A stretch of 64,000 nucleotides of DNA from Pseudalgibacter ostreae (GTDB lineage Bacteria > Bacteroidota > Bacteroidia > Flavobacteriales > Flavobacteriaceae): the NCBI RefSeq assembly GCF_042427585.1, contig NZ_JBHMFC010000003.1:12356-76355 (forward strand). Direction: 5' to 3'. The notes under the pieces are model-generated. The model had not been told where the DNA came from. It worked only from the letters and a program-made list of their open reading frames with translations, and made no database searches. Shown one piece after another: positions 7,572-16,841 of this stretch. The translations under genes were made by a program, and so were the position numbers. Within the stretch, counting starts at the first letter, position 1; each line of letters opens with the position of its first letter.

Positions 7572-10127
7572 ATGAAAATAGATTTTACCAAAACCCCTCC
7601 TAAAACATATACTCAGGAAGAAGCGTTTGCTGCTGCCTTAGCTTATTTTAAAAACGATGATTTAGCTGCACGCGTATGGCTAAATAAGTATGCGCTTAAA
7701 GATTCTGATGGGAATATTTATGAGTTGACTCCAGATGATATGCATCGCCGTATTGCTAAAGAATTGGCAAGAGTTGAACTTAAATATGCAAACCCATTTA
7801 CTGAAGACGATTTTTTTAACCTTATAAAAGATTTCAAGTACATTGTGCCGCAAGGCAGTCCAATGGCAGGTATTGGAAATCCTTTCCAGATTGCTTCCTT
7901 GTCCAATTGTTTTGTTATTGGAAACTCAGGGGAGTCAGATTCCTATGGAGGCGTTATGAAAATCGATCAAGAGCAAGTGCAGCTCATGAAACGTCGTGGC
8001 GGGGTGGGACATGACTTGTCGCACATTCGTCCTAAAGGGTCTGCTGTTAAAAACTCTGCATTAACATCAACCGGTATCGTGCCTTTTATGGAGCGCTATT
8101 CGAACTCAACTAGAGAAGTAGCGCAAGATGGTAGACGGGGAGCACTTATGCTTTCTGTTTCTATCAACCATCCGGACTCAGAAGACTTTATAAATGCAAA
8201 ATTAGAGCAAGGAAAAGTTACGGGGGCCAACGTATCTGTAAGAATTGATGATGGCTTTATGGAAGCGGTTAAAAATAAAACACCATACACTCAAAAATAC
8301 CCTGTCTTTAGTGCCCAACCTAAAGTTTCTAGGTCTATTGATGCCAATACGCTTTGGGAAAAAATCGTACATAATGCATGGCAATCTGCAGAACCAGGCA
8401 TCTTGTTTTGGGATACTATAATAAATGAGTCTATCCCAGATTGCTATGCCGATTTAGGGTATAAAACGGTGTCTACCAATCCATGTGGCGAAATTCCATT
8501 GTGTCCTTATGATTCATGTCGTTTGTTAGCTATAAACCTGTTTTCGTATGTGGATAATCCTTTTACAAAACAGGCTGCCTTTGATTTTAAATTATTTAAA
8601 AAACATATTGCAGCAGCACAACGGATTATGGATAATATTATTGATTTAGAATTAGAGAAAATCGATAATATTTTGCAAAAAATTGCTGCCGATCCAGAAT
8701 TGGATGAGGTGAAGGCCACAGAACGTAATTTATGGTTAAATATCCAGAGGAAAGCCGAAGAAGGGCGCAGAACAGGTATTGGCATAACGGCTGAAGGCGA
8801 CATGCTTGCGGCTATGGGCATCCAGTATGGTAGTGAGGAAGGAAACGCCTTTGCTTTAGAGGTGCATAAAACCATAGCTATTGAAGCTTATCGTGGCTCT
8901 GTACACTTAGCCAAAGAGCGTGGTGCGTTTTCCATTTTTGATGCCGCACGTGAAAAAGACAATCCTTTTATTCAGCGTTTAAAAGAGGCAGACGGAAAGC
9001 TTTATTACGACATGCTAGAACATGGTAGAAGAAATATAGCCCTGTTAACTATTGCGCCTACAGGAACAACAAGTTTAATGACGCAAACAACCTCGGGGAT
9101 AGAACCTGTGTTTATGCCGGTATATAAACGGAGAAGGAAAGTGAATCCTAATGATCAAGAGGCTCGGGTCGATTTTGTTGATGAATTGGGAGATTCTTGG
9201 GAAGAATACGTCGTGTTTCATCATAAGTTTAAAATGTGGATGGACGTGAACGGCATGGATAGTTCAAAAAATTATTCGCAAAACGAAATTGACGAATTGA
9301 TTAAAAAGTCGCCTTATTTTAAAGCAACGTCTAACGATGTGGATTGGATGAGTAAGGTGAGCATGCAAGGGGCTATCCAAAAATGGGTAGACCATTCCAT
9401 TAGCGTAACCATCAACTTGCCTCATGATGTTTCTGAAGAATTAGTGGGCGATTTGTATATGAAAGCATGGGAAGTAGGTTGTAAAGGGGTAACGGTATAT
9501 AGAGATGGTTCGCGTTCTGGAGTTTTGATTTCTAATGAAGAAAAAAAAGAGGATAAGCCTCAGGGCATTTTAACATCGTTCCCAACAAAACGGCCACAAA
9601 CCTTAGAGGCCAATGTGGTGCGTTTTCAAAATAATAAAGAGAAATGGATTGCATTTGTTGGCTTAATTGACGACAAACCTTATGAAGTTTTTACAGGATT
9701 GACCGATGATGAAGATGGTATTTTAATTCCGAGATGGGTAAATAAGGGCTTGATTATAAAAAATAAAAATGAAGACGGCAGTACGCGATATGACTTTCAA
9801 TATAAAAATAGAAGAGGGTATAAAACGACTATTGAAGGCTTGTCGCATAAATTTAATCCAGAATTTTGGAATTATGCTAAACTAATCTCCAGCACCTTGC
9901 GCCATGGTATGCCTATTGATAAAATTGTAGACCTGATTAATAGCTTGCAGCTAGATACCGAGTCGATAAATACTTGGAAAAACGGTGTTGTACGTGCTTT
10001 AAAACATTATGTAGAAGATGGTACTAAAGCAAAAGGGCAACAGTGCGACAGTTGTAAATCGCAAAATTTAATCTATCAAGAAGGTTGTTTAACCTGCAAG
10101 GACTGCGGTTCTTCAAAATGTGGGTAA
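7572..10127 (+). CDS. nrdJ: Adenosylcobalamin-dependent (class II) ribonucleotide reductase
   Basis: This 851-residue cytoplasmic enzyme reduces ribonucleotides to deoxyribonucleotides using an adenosylcobalamin-derived radical. The class II fold is shown by LSNCFV (redox cysteine C113), the active-site loop NPCGEIPL (C305 and E307) and the phosphate-binding segment IAPTGTTSLM. A C-terminal region of about residues 690-800 resembles the TSCPD domain, and the protein ends with a zinc-ribbon-like CDSCKSQN...CLTCKDCGSSKCG that carries the reducing cysteines. The length and order match Bacteroidota NrdJ. It is a single gene with its own terminator. A cobalamin adenosyltransferase gene lies 7 kb downstream, which fits the cofactor need. 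Confidence 0.95.
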   Translation: MKIDFTKTPPKTYTQEEAFAAALAYFKNDDLAARVWLNKYALKDSDGNIYELTPDDMHRRIAKELARVELKYANPFTEDDFFNLIKDFKYIVPQGSPMAGIGNPFQIASLSNCFVIGNSGESDSYGGVMKIDQEQVQLMKRRGGVGHDLSHIRPKGSAVKNSALTSTGIVPFMERYSNSTREVAQDGRRGALMLSVSINHPDSEDFINAKLEQGKVTGANVSVRIDDGFMEAVKNKTPYTQKYPVFSAQPKVSRSIDANTLWEKIVHNAWQSAEPGILFWDTIINESIPDCYADLGYKTVSTNPCGEIPLCPYDSCRLLAINLFSYVDNPFTKQAAFDFKLFKKHIAAAQRIMDNIIDLELEKIDNILQKIAADPELDEVKATERNLWLNIQRKAEEGRRTGIGITAEGDMLAAMGIQYGSEEGNAFALEVHKTIAIEAYRGSVHLAKERGAFSIFDAAREKDNPFIQRLKEADGKLYYDMLEHGRRNIALLTIAPTGTTSLMTQTTSGIEPVFMPVYKRRRKVNPNDQEARVDFVDELGDSWEEYVVFHHKFKMWMDVNGMDSSKNYSQNEIDELIKKSPYFKATSNDVDWMSKVSMQGAIQKWVDHSISVTINLPHDVSEELVGDLYMKAWEVGCKGVTVYRDGSRSGVLISNEEKKEDKPQGILTSFPTKRPQTLEANVVRFQNNKEKWIAFVGLIDDKPYEVFTGLTDDEDGILIPRWVNKGLIIKNKNEDGSTRYDFQYKNRRGYKTTIEGLSHKFNPEFWNYAKLISSTLRHGMPIDKIVDLINSLQLDTESINTWKNGVVRALKHYVEDGTKAKGQQCDSCKSQNLIYQEGCLTCKDCGSSKCG

Positions 10128-10153
10128 ATAGGCACTTGAGCAAAATAATGTTC

Positions 10154-10192
10154 AAAAGGAGGTTGGCTTTTTAGGCTGGCCTCCTTTTTTTT
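10154..10192 (+). terminator. Intrinsic terminator after nrdJ
   Basis: AAAAGGAGG (10154-10162) pairs with CCTCCTTTT (10180-10188), the inner part continues with wobble pairs, and a T-tract follows. Confidence 0.85.
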
Positions 10193-10248
10193 GTTGATGT
10201 TTGAAAAGAAGACTTTATTTGAATATATTAAAAATCCATAAATTATCG

Positions 10249-10256
10249 TATTTTTG
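10249..10256 (+). promoter_or_regulatory. Putative -7 promoter element for prfA (TATTTTTG)
   Basis: TATTTTTG matches TAnnTTTG and lies 21 bases before the prfA start codon, after the nrdJ terminator. The nearest TTTG upstream (10218-10221) is 27 bases away, longer than the usual 17-23, so the -33 element is unclear. Confidence 0.45.
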
Positions 10257-10277
10257 AGTCCCAATTTAAAAAAGTAG

Positions 10278-11354
10278 ATGTTAGATAAATTACAGATAGT
10301 AAAGCAGCGTTTTGATGAGGTTAGCGATTTGATTATCCAGCCTGATATCATGACGGATCAAAAGCGTTATATAGAACTCAATAGAGAATACAAAGACTTG
10401 CGTGCCCTTATGGATAAGCGTGAGCTGTATATGGCGTTTAAGGATAATTTGGAAGAAGCTGAAGCTATTATTGCCGACGGTAGTGATGCGGAAATGGTGG
10501 ATATGGCAAAGATGCAATACGACGAGGCTAAGGAAGGTATCCCTAAATTGGAAGAGGAGATAAAAATGCTCTTAATCCCTAAAGATCCTGAAGATTCTAA
10601 AAATGCAGTAGTAGAATTGCGTGCTGGAACAGGAGGAGACGAGGCTAGTATATTTGCTGGTGATTTATTCAGAATGTACAGTAAATATTGCGAAAGTAAG
10701 GGATGGAAGGTCGATACTGTAGATTTTAGTGAAGGAACAAACGGCGGATTTAAAGAAATTCAATTTGAGGTTTCAGGAGAAAATGTTTACGGAACTTTAA
10801 AGTTCGAGGCGGGTGTACACCGTGTGCAACGTGTGCCACAAACAGAAACACAAGGACGTGTGCATACTAGTGCTGCTACTGTAATGGTGTTTCCAGAAGC
10901 TGAAGAGTTTGATGTGGAAATAAACCCTAAAGATGTTCGGATTGATTATTTCTGTTCCTCAGGACCTGGTGGGCAATCGGTAAACACTACTTATTCGGCA
11001 GTTCGATTAACCCACACACCAACAGGCTTGGTGGCGCAATGTCAAGATCAAAAATCGCAACATAAAAATAAGGAAAAAGCTTTTAAGGTTTTGCGTTCTC
11101 GTTTATACGAAATGGAATTGGCTAAAAAGAATGAGGCAGATGCTGCCAAACGGGGAAGTATGGTGTCTTCTGGAGATAGAAGTGCTAAAATTAGAACCTA
11201 TAATTATTCACAAGGACGTGTTACCGATCATAGAATAGGTTTAACGCTTTATGATCTTTCAAATATTGTTAATGGCGACATCCAAAGGATTATCGATGAA
11301 TTGCAATTGGCAGAAAACACCGAGAAGCTAAAGGCGAATACAGATATGATTTAA
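10278..11354 (+). CDS. prfA: Peptide chain release factor 1
   Basis: This 358-residue protein recognises UAA and UAG stop codons and triggers release of the finished protein. The GGQ motif that reaches the peptidyl transferase centre is at residues 231-233 (SSGPGGQSVN), and the stop-codon-reading P-x-T motif is present as PQT at 187-189 in RVPQTETQGRVHTSA; release factor 2 would have SPF there. Length is normal for the family. It is the start of a possible short unit with pyrF, 112 bases downstream. A weak hairpin with a T-run follows the stop (11359-11388). Confidence 0.96.
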   Translation: MLDKLQIVKQRFDEVSDLIIQPDIMTDQKRYIELNREYKDLRALMDKRELYMAFKDNLEEAEAIIADGSDAEMVDMAKMQYDEAKEGIPKLEEEIKMLLIPKDPEDSKNAVVELRAGTGGDEASIFAGDLFRMYSKYCESKGWKVDTVDFSEGTNGGFKEIQFEVSGENVYGTLKFEAGVHRVQRVPQTETQGRVHTSAATVMVFPEAEEFDVEINPKDVRIDYFCSSGPGGQSVNTTYSAVRLTHTPTGLVAQCQDQKSQHKNKEKAFKVLRSRLYEMELAKKNEADAAKRGSMVSSGDRSAKIRTYNYSQGRVTDHRIGLTLYDLSNIVNGDIQRIIDELQLAENTEKLKANTDMI

Positions 11355-11358
11355 TAGG

Positions 11359-11388
11359 CTCCTATTTGTAGGAGAGTGAATTTTTTGC
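11359..11388 (+). terminator. Weak terminator-like hairpin after prfA
   Basis: CTCCTA (11359-11364) pairs with TAGGAG (11369-11374) around a TTTG loop, and a T-run starts a few bases later. The stem has only 6 pairs, so read-through into pyrF is likely. Confidence 0.4.
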
Positions 11389-11466
11389 ATTCAAATTTAA
11401 AACAGTTAATAATGGATTCCTTTCCCTGTAATACTTAGGATGTATTGGAACAGCAAAGCATAAGAC

Positions 11467-12282
11467 GTGACAACAGACCAGCTTATCTTACAGATAAAAC
11501 AAAAAAAATCCTTTCTCTGTATTGGATTGGATGTGGATTTAGATAAAATTCCACAGCACCTTCTAAAAGAAGAGGATCCCATTTTTGCTTTCAATAAGGC
11601 GATAATCGATGCTACTCACCATTTATGTGTGGCCTATAAGCCTAACACTGCATTTTATGAGGCCTATGGAATTAGAGGATGGAAAGCTTTGGAAAAAACG
11701 ATTGCATATCTAAATGAAAAGCATCCAGAAATTTTTACCATTGCAGATGCCAAGCGTGGCGATATTGGTAATACGAGTACTATGTATGCTAAAGCGTTTT
11801 TCGAGGATTTAGCTTTCGATTCTGTTACTGTGGCTCCTTATATGGGCAAAGATTCTGTAGAGCCTTTTTTGGCCTTTAAGAATAAACATACTATTTTGTT
11901 GGCTTTAACCTCAAATAAAGGCGCATTTGATTTTCAGACGCAAGAAGTTGATGGAAAGGAATTATATAAGCATGTGCTAGAAACATCAAAACGTTGGAAA
12001 AATTCTCAAAATTTAATGTATGTAGTTGGAGCAACCAAAGCAGAGTATTTAGCAGAGATTAGAAAAATTATTCCTGAGGCTTTTTTATTGGTACCTGGAG
12101 TTGGTGCTCAAGGTGGTAATCTGCAAGAGGTATGTAAATATGGGAGGACTGCAAATATAGGTTTGCTTATTAATTCTTCACGAGGTATTATTTACGCTTC
12201 TAAAAATGAAGACTTTGCAAAAGCTGCAGCTTTAAATGCAGAAGCGCTTCAAAAAGAAATGGCGGCAATCATGAGCCGTTAG
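11467..12282 (+). CDS. pyrF: Orotidine 5'-phosphate decarboxylase (type 2)
   Basis: This 271-residue enzyme carries out the last step of UMP synthesis, decarboxylating OMP. The signature DAKRGDIGNTS (about residues 95-105) contains the catalytic Asp-Lys-Asp set, and VPGVGAQGG near residue 215 is the phosphate-binding loop of the barrel. The length and the long N-terminal region (FLCIGLDVDLDKIP) place it in the roughly 270-residue bacterial subfamily 2 rather than the 230-residue E. coli type. The start codon is GTG: the reading frame begins with GTG ACA ACA, and there is no upstream in-frame ATG. No other pyrimidine gene is in the window. Confidence 0.93.
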   Translation: MTTDQLILQIKQKKSFLCIGLDVDLDKIPQHLLKEEDPIFAFNKAIIDATHHLCVAYKPNTAFYEAYGIRGWKALEKTIAYLNEKHPEIFTIADAKRGDIGNTSTMYAKAFFEDLAFDSVTVAPYMGKDSVEPFLAFKNKHTILLALTSNKGAFDFQTQEVDGKELYKHVLETSKRWKNSQNLMYVVGATKAEYLAEIRKIIPEAFLLVPGVGAQGGNLQEVCKYGRTANIGLLINSSRGIIYASKNEDFAKAAALNAEALQKEMAAIMSR

Positions 12283-12620
12283 TATGTGGGCCACTAATTC
12301 TTTAAATAGTTGTTTTGTGAAACCACTACGTTGTGCTGGTAATAAAGTAAAGTGACTTCTTTTGCCTATTCTATTTGACGGTTCTTTACTTAAAATCAAT
12401 ATTTGTTTGATAGGTTTTTCGCATTTCAAAAAGTTAAAATGTTTCTAAATCAAGACTTTACATATAGTTTAGCTTGGCGACTTCTGTATTTCCGTTCAAA
12501 ACTAGTGTTGATATTTTTTAAATATGTATGGTAATTGTATAACGTATAATAAAACTATTGTAATGCTGTTAGCGCTATAAGCTTGTACCTTGCGTTTATA
12601 AATTAATTAACACTATAACC
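12283..12620. other. Intergenic region pyrF to small lipoprotein
   Basis: An AT-rich stretch of 338 bases. I see no convincing gene, RNA or strong hairpin. TACCTTGC at about 12587 is a poor promoter match before the small lipoprotein gene. Confidence 0.5.
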
Positions 12621-12836
12621 ATGAAAAACGTAATATTTATTCTAACGAGTTTTGCTATTTTAGTAGGGGTAAGCTGTCGTGAAGAAAAAACAAAAACAGA
12701 AAAAATTATTATAGAAAAACAAGTTGAAACGCCTAAGCCAGAGAATAGCGATGGTACGTCCTTTAGCATAGATAAGGAAGGTGTAGAGTTTTCTAATAAG
12801 AAAGGAGATAAGAAAACAGAAATCAATATTAATTAG
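12621..12836 (+). CDS. Small lipoprotein, unknown function
   Basis: A 71-residue protein with a lipoprotein signal: MKNVIFILTSFAILVGVSC, lipidated cysteine at residue 19. The mature 52 residues are highly charged (REEKTKTEKIIIEKQVETPKP) with a short C-terminal motif FSIDKEGVEFSNKKGDKKTE. I recognise no domain. It stands alone between pyrF and secA and ends just before a strong bidirectional terminator, which supports it being a real transcribed gene. A periplasmic or outer-membrane location is inferred from the signal. Confidence 0.65.
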   Translation: MKNVIFILTSFAILVGVSCREEKTKTEKIIIEKQVETPKPENSDGTSFSIDKEGVEFSNKKGDKKTEININ

Positions 12837-12863
12837 AGTTTATAAACTCATCAATTTTAAATA

Positions 12864-12900
12864 AAACCCCTGATAGATATGATATCTATCAGGGGTTTTT
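12864..12900. terminator. Bidirectional terminator between small lipoprotein and secA
   Basis: A long GC-capped stem (CCCCTGATAGATAT at 12867-12880 with its complement at 12882-12895) flanked by A and T runs, placed between convergent genes. Confidence 0.9.
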
Positions 12901-12931
12901 TATGGAATTCTTTTTTACAGTAAAGATTTTT

Positions 12932-15900
12932 CTAATCTTCAACCAAAACCCAATCGCCACTTTGCAATAAAGGTTCAGCTTGTTTATATTTCACTGTTTT
13001 ATTTTCTCCTTTCATAACATGTTTTATGGTAACCCGATCATTACGGCCAATTTTAGGGCGATCGCGTACAATGGTTTCTACCACCTCATGCTGTTGTTGC
13101 GTGTTGCCTGCAGCTCTGTTTTGTGCAGAACGCTCATCCAGATTAGGAATTTCGTCTTTTTGTGTTTGTAAATTTTCTTTTTTAGGGGTTTGTTTCGCTT
13201 CTTGTATCGTGTTTTGTGTTTCTTGAGGCAATTCCCCTTTAAACAAGAAAGAGATAACCTCCTTATTTACTTGGTCAATCATACCTTTAAACAGTTCAAA
13301 AGCTTCAAACTTATAAATAAGTAATGGATCCTTTTGCTCATGTACGGCCAGCTGTACTGATTGCTTTAGCTCGTCCATTTTACGTAAATGCGTTTTCCAG
13401 GCATCATCTATAATAGCGAGCGTAATATTCTTTTCAAAATCTGTTATTAATTGTTTTCCATTGGTTTCGTAAGCTTTTTCAAGATCGGTAACTACATTAA
13501 GGGTTTTAATGCCATCTGTAAAAGGAACCACAATACGTTTAAATTTATCGCGCTGTGTTTCATATACGTTTTTAATCACAGGAAAAGCTATGTCTGCATT
13601 ACGTGCCATTTTTGTTTTGTAATGTTCGAATGCAGCTTTGTAAATTTTAGAAGTGATGTCTTGTGCCGATAATTTACCAAATTCGGCTTGGGTAATAGGC
13701 GAGCTCATAGAGAAATAACGAATTAATTCAAATTCGAAATTTTTATAATCATTAGCACCTTTGTTGGTATCTGAAATGCCTTCGGAAGTATCAAAAATCA
13801 TGTTTGCTAAATCTACTCGCAGACGTTCTCCGTGCAAAGCATGACGACGACGCTTGTAAACTACCTCACGTTGCGCATTCATAACATCATCATATTCCAA
13901 TAATCGTTTACGAACACCAAAGTTGTTTTCCTCTACTTTTTTCTGTGCACGTTCAATGGATTTTGAAATCATAGAGTGTTGGATGACTTCGCCTTCCTTC
14001 AATCCCATTTTATCCATCATTTTTGCAATACGTTCGCTACCAAATAAACGCATTAAATTATCTTCCAATGACACGTAAAATTGCGAGCTTCCTGGATCCC
14101 CCTGACGACCGGCACGACCACGTAACTGTCTATCTACACGACGCGAGTCATGGCGTTCTGTACCTACAATAGCCAAACCACCTGCTTTTTTAACAGCTGC
14201 AGATAATTTAATATCGGTACCACGTCCTGCCATATTGGTGGCAATGGTTACCTGTCCTGAATTCCCTGCTTCGGCAACAATATCTGCTTCTTTTTTATGT
14301 TGTTTAGCATTTAATACGTTGTGCGAAATTTTTCTTAGCGTCAACATTTTACCTAAAAGTTCACTAATTTCAACAGATGTTGTTCCTATAAGTACAGGGC
14401 GTCCTGCTTGCGATAATTGTGTAACTTCATCAATAACAGCATTGTATTTTTCTCGCTTGGTCTTAAATACCAAATCCTCTCTGTCATGTCGAGCAATGGG
14501 GTGATTGGTAGGGATTTCAACCACGTCCAATTTGTATATTTCCCAAAACTCACCTGCTTCTGTTACCGCTGTTCCTGTCATACCAGATAGCTTACGGTAC
14601 ATTCTGAAGTAATTTTGAAGTGTTACCGTAGCAAAAGTTTGGGTTGCATCTTCAATTTTCACATTTTCCTTGGCCTCTATTGCTTGATGAAGCCCGTCGC
14701 TATAACGACGCCCGTCCATAATACGTCCGGTTTGTTCATCTACAATCATAACTTTATTATCCATTACCACATACTGGGTGTCTTTTTCAAATAAAGCATA
14801 GGCTTTTAATAATTGATTTAGAGTATGGATACGCTCCGATTTTACACCAAATTCTTTAAATAGTTCTTCTTTAAGATTGGCTTCTTCTTCAGCAGAGAGC
14901 CCTTGTGCTTCAATTTTTCCAATTTCGATGCCTATTTCTGGCATTACGAAAAAGTTCGGATTATCTTTTCCGGAAAGGTATTCAATCCCTTTATCGGTAA
15001 GTTCTATTTGATTGTTTTTTTCTTCAATAACATAGTACAGCTCCGCATCGATTTTTGGCATTTCGCGGTTGTTGTCCTGCATATAGTGATTTTCTGTTTT
15101 TTGGAGTAATTGTTTTACACCATCTTCAGATAAAAACTTAATCAGTGCTTTATTTTTTGGAATACCACGATAGACACGAAGCAATTGGAATCCACCTTCT
15201 TTGGTATCTCCTTCATGGATTAATTTTTTAGCTTCTGCTAAAACACCAGTTAAATATTTACGTTGTACGTTAACAATATCATCAACTTTAGGCTTTAGCT
15301 CATTGAACTCGTGGCGTTCTCCTTGTGGAATCGGGCCAGATATAATCAATGGGGTACGTGCATCATCTACTAAAACGGAATCCACCTCATCCACTATGGC
15401 GAAATGATGTGGGCGTTGCACTAAGTCTTCAGGAGAATGTGACATGTTATCGCGTAGATAATCAAAACCAAATTCGTTATTAGTCCCATAAGTGATATCG
15501 GCATTATAAGCTTTTATACGTTCTGGTGAGTTTGGTCTGTGGTAATCAATACAATCTACAGTTAAGCCATGAAATTGAAAAATAGGGGCCATCCATGCAC
15601 TATCACGTTTGGCCAAATAGTCGTTAACAGTTACTAGATGTACACCTTTTCCAGATAAAGCATTTAAGTACATGGGTAAGGTAGCAACCAAGGTTTTACC
15701 TTCACCTGTTTGCATTTCGGCAATTTTACCTTGATGCATTGCAACACCTCCAATAAGTTGTACATCGTAATGTACCATATCCCAAGTAATGGGTTTTCCT
15801 GCGGCATCCCAAGAGTTTGACCATGTAGCTTGATCGCCATTTAGGGTTACATACTCTTTTGTTCCCGACAATTCTCTATCGAAAGACGATGCAGAGACGG

Positions 15901-16288
15901 TAATGGAAGTGTTGTTGGTAAAACGTTTTGCTGTTTCCTTAATTACAGCAAATGCTTCTGGTAAAATAGTATTTAAAACATCTTCGGTTTTAGTATAAGC
16001 GTCGTCTTTTAATTTATCGACGCTTTGATAGATGTCCTCCCGTCTATCAATATCTTCTGTATTTTCCGCTTCAGTTAGTAGCTTCGCTATTTCGTCGTTA
16101 ATAGGTTGGATGGCTTTGGCGATAGTAGCTTTAAACTCGGCTGTTTTAGCTCTTAACTCGTCATGAGAAAGGTTAGAAATACTACTCTCTACGGCTTTAA
16201 TCTTCTCAACAATGGGAGTGATGGCCTGTATATCTTGTTTCGATTTGTCTCCTACAAATATTTTTAAGACCGAATTTAAAAAATTCAT
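12932..16288 (-). CDS. secA: Preprotein translocase ATPase SecA
   Basis: SecA drives secreted proteins through the SecYEG channel by ATP hydrolysis at the inner face of the membrane. The Walker A motif MQTGEGKT is at residues 192-199, followed by the Walker B segment with DEVDS and the helicase-like MAGRGTDIKL and QLRGRAGRQGDPG motifs. At 1118 residues it is much longer than E. coli SecA (901): the Walker A lysine lies about 90 residues later, because of an insertion (about residues 65-150) typical of Bacteroidota, and the C-terminus is a Gln- and charge-rich tail ending GDWVLVED without the cysteine zinc-binding motif. It is a single-gene unit with terminators on both sides. Confidence 0.97.
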   Translation of the reverse strand: MNFLNSVLKIFVGDKSKQDIQAITPIVEKIKAVESSISNLSHDELRAKTAEFKATIAKAIQPINDEIAKLLTEAENTEDIDRREDIYQSVDKLKDDAYTKTEDVLNTILPEAFAVIKETAKRFTNNTSITVSASSFDRELSGTKEYVTLNGDQATWSNSWDAAGKPITWDMVHYDVQLIGGVAMHQGKIAEMQTGEGKTLVATLPMYLNALSGKGVHLVTVNDYLAKRDSAWMAPIFQFHGLTVDCIDYHRPNSPERIKAYNADITYGTNNEFGFDYLRDNMSHSPEDLVQRPHHFAIVDEVDSVLVDDARTPLIISGPIPQGERHEFNELKPKVDDIVNVQRKYLTGVLAEAKKLIHEGDTKEGGFQLLRVYRGIPKNKALIKFLSEDGVKQLLQKTENHYMQDNNREMPKIDAELYYVIEEKNNQIELTDKGIEYLSGKDNPNFFVMPEIGIEIGKIEAQGLSAEEEANLKEELFKEFGVKSERIHTLNQLLKAYALFEKDTQYVVMDNKVMIVDEQTGRIMDGRRYSDGLHQAIEAKENVKIEDATQTFATVTLQNYFRMYRKLSGMTGTAVTEAGEFWEIYKLDVVEIPTNHPIARHDREDLVFKTKREKYNAVIDEVTQLSQAGRPVLIGTTSVEISELLGKMLTLRKISHNVLNAKQHKKEADIVAEAGNSGQVTIATNMAGRGTDIKLSAAVKKAGGLAIVGTERHDSRRVDRQLRGRAGRQGDPGSSQFYVSLEDNLMRLFGSERIAKMMDKMGLKEGEVIQHSMISKSIERAQKKVEENNFGVRKRLLEYDDVMNAQREVVYKRRRHALHGERLRVDLANMIFDTSEGISDTNKGANDYKNFEFELIRYFSMSSPITQAEFGKLSAQDITSKIYKAAFEHYKTKMARNADIAFPVIKNVYETQRDKFKRIVVPFTDGIKTLNVVTDLEKAYETNGKQLITDFEKNITLAIIDDAWKTHLRKMDELKQSVQLAVHEQKDPLLIYKFEAFELFKGMIDQVNKEVISFLFKGELPQETQNTIQEAKQTPKKENLQTQKDEIPNLDERSAQNRAAGNTQQQHEVVETIVRDRPKIGRNDRVTIKHVMKGENKTVKYKQAEPLLQSGDWVLVED

Positions 16289-16348
16289 GCGTATATGTTT
16301 TATGTTTTAACTAGGAATATCCTAGATGTTTTTGTTTTTAAATATGAT

Positions 16349-16356
16349 CAAAGATA
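16349..16356 (-). promoter_or_regulatory. Putative -7 promoter element for secA
   Basis: On the - strand TATCTTTG matches TAnnTTTG and lies about 60 bases before the secA start. No TTG -33 element is visible at the expected spacing. Confidence 0.45.
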
Positions 16357-16390
16357 CGTTTTGTTGTGATTTTATAAAGATTTGGGTACA

Positions 16391-16419
16391 AAAAAAAGCC
16401 TCAAATCGAGACTTTTTTT
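16391..16419 (-). terminator. Terminator after the DUF2795 gene
   Basis: On the - strand a short stem with one C-A mismatch (A-rich arm plus GTCTC against GAGGC) is followed by a run of T. It separates the DUF2795 gene from secA. Confidence 0.6.
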
Positions 16420-16436
16420 AATTTCTTTATGCTTTA

Positions 16437-16658
16437 TTAATATTCATCCTCATTCCAGAGGTAGTCTTCATCTGTTGGGTAATCCGACCAAATCTCCTCA
16501 ATGGAGTCATAAGAGTCGCCTTCATCTTCAATAGACTGTAGATTCTCTACAACTTCAAGCGGTGCGCCTGTTCTAATTGCATAATCTATAAGTTCGTCTT
16601 TTGTTGCTGGCCAAGGCGCATCACTTAAATAAGATGCTAATTCTAAAGTCCAATACAT
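16437..16658 (-). CDS. DUF2795 family small protein
   Basis: A 73-residue acidic protein. The first 45 residues (YLSDAPWPATKDELIDYAIR, then TGAPLEVVENLQSIED) match the DUF2795 fold, a small helical domain with the W-P-A-T-K-x-E-L pattern; the tail is very acidic and rich in Asp, Glu, Tyr and Trp. The function of the family is unknown. It has a well-formed promoter of its own (16682-16711 on the - strand) and a terminator, so it is a separate transcription unit. Confidence 0.82.
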   Translation of the reverse strand: MYWTLELASYLSDAPWPATKDELIDYAIRTGAPLEVVENLQSIEDEGDSYDSIEEIWSDYPTDEDYLWNEDEY

Positions 16659-16681
16659 GTTTTTGTGCGTTTAATTTTTTG

Positions 16682-16711
16682 CAAAAATAAAATTTTTGTT
16701 TAAACACACAA
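16682..16711 (-). promoter_or_regulatory. Promoter of the DUF2795 gene
   Basis: On the - strand TTG (16709-16711), a 19-base spacer, then TATTTTTG (16682-16689): an exact fit to the Bacteroidota TTG-N19-TAnnTTTG form, 23 bases before the start codon. Confidence 0.7.
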
Positions 16712-16841
16712 GGAAAAAATGAATTATTTAATCATTAATTTTAAGAACGTTTTTTTTTTACGATAAACAAGCTAAAGTTATGCTAGTTAAAGCATTGATT
16801 TCACTAAGAAATAAAGCCTTTAAAGTATTCCAAGAGTAGGT

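Noticed and set aside
12232..12429. 65-codon frame on the - strand after pyrF
   Set aside because: It overlaps the end of pyrF antisense and shows no protein-like pattern.
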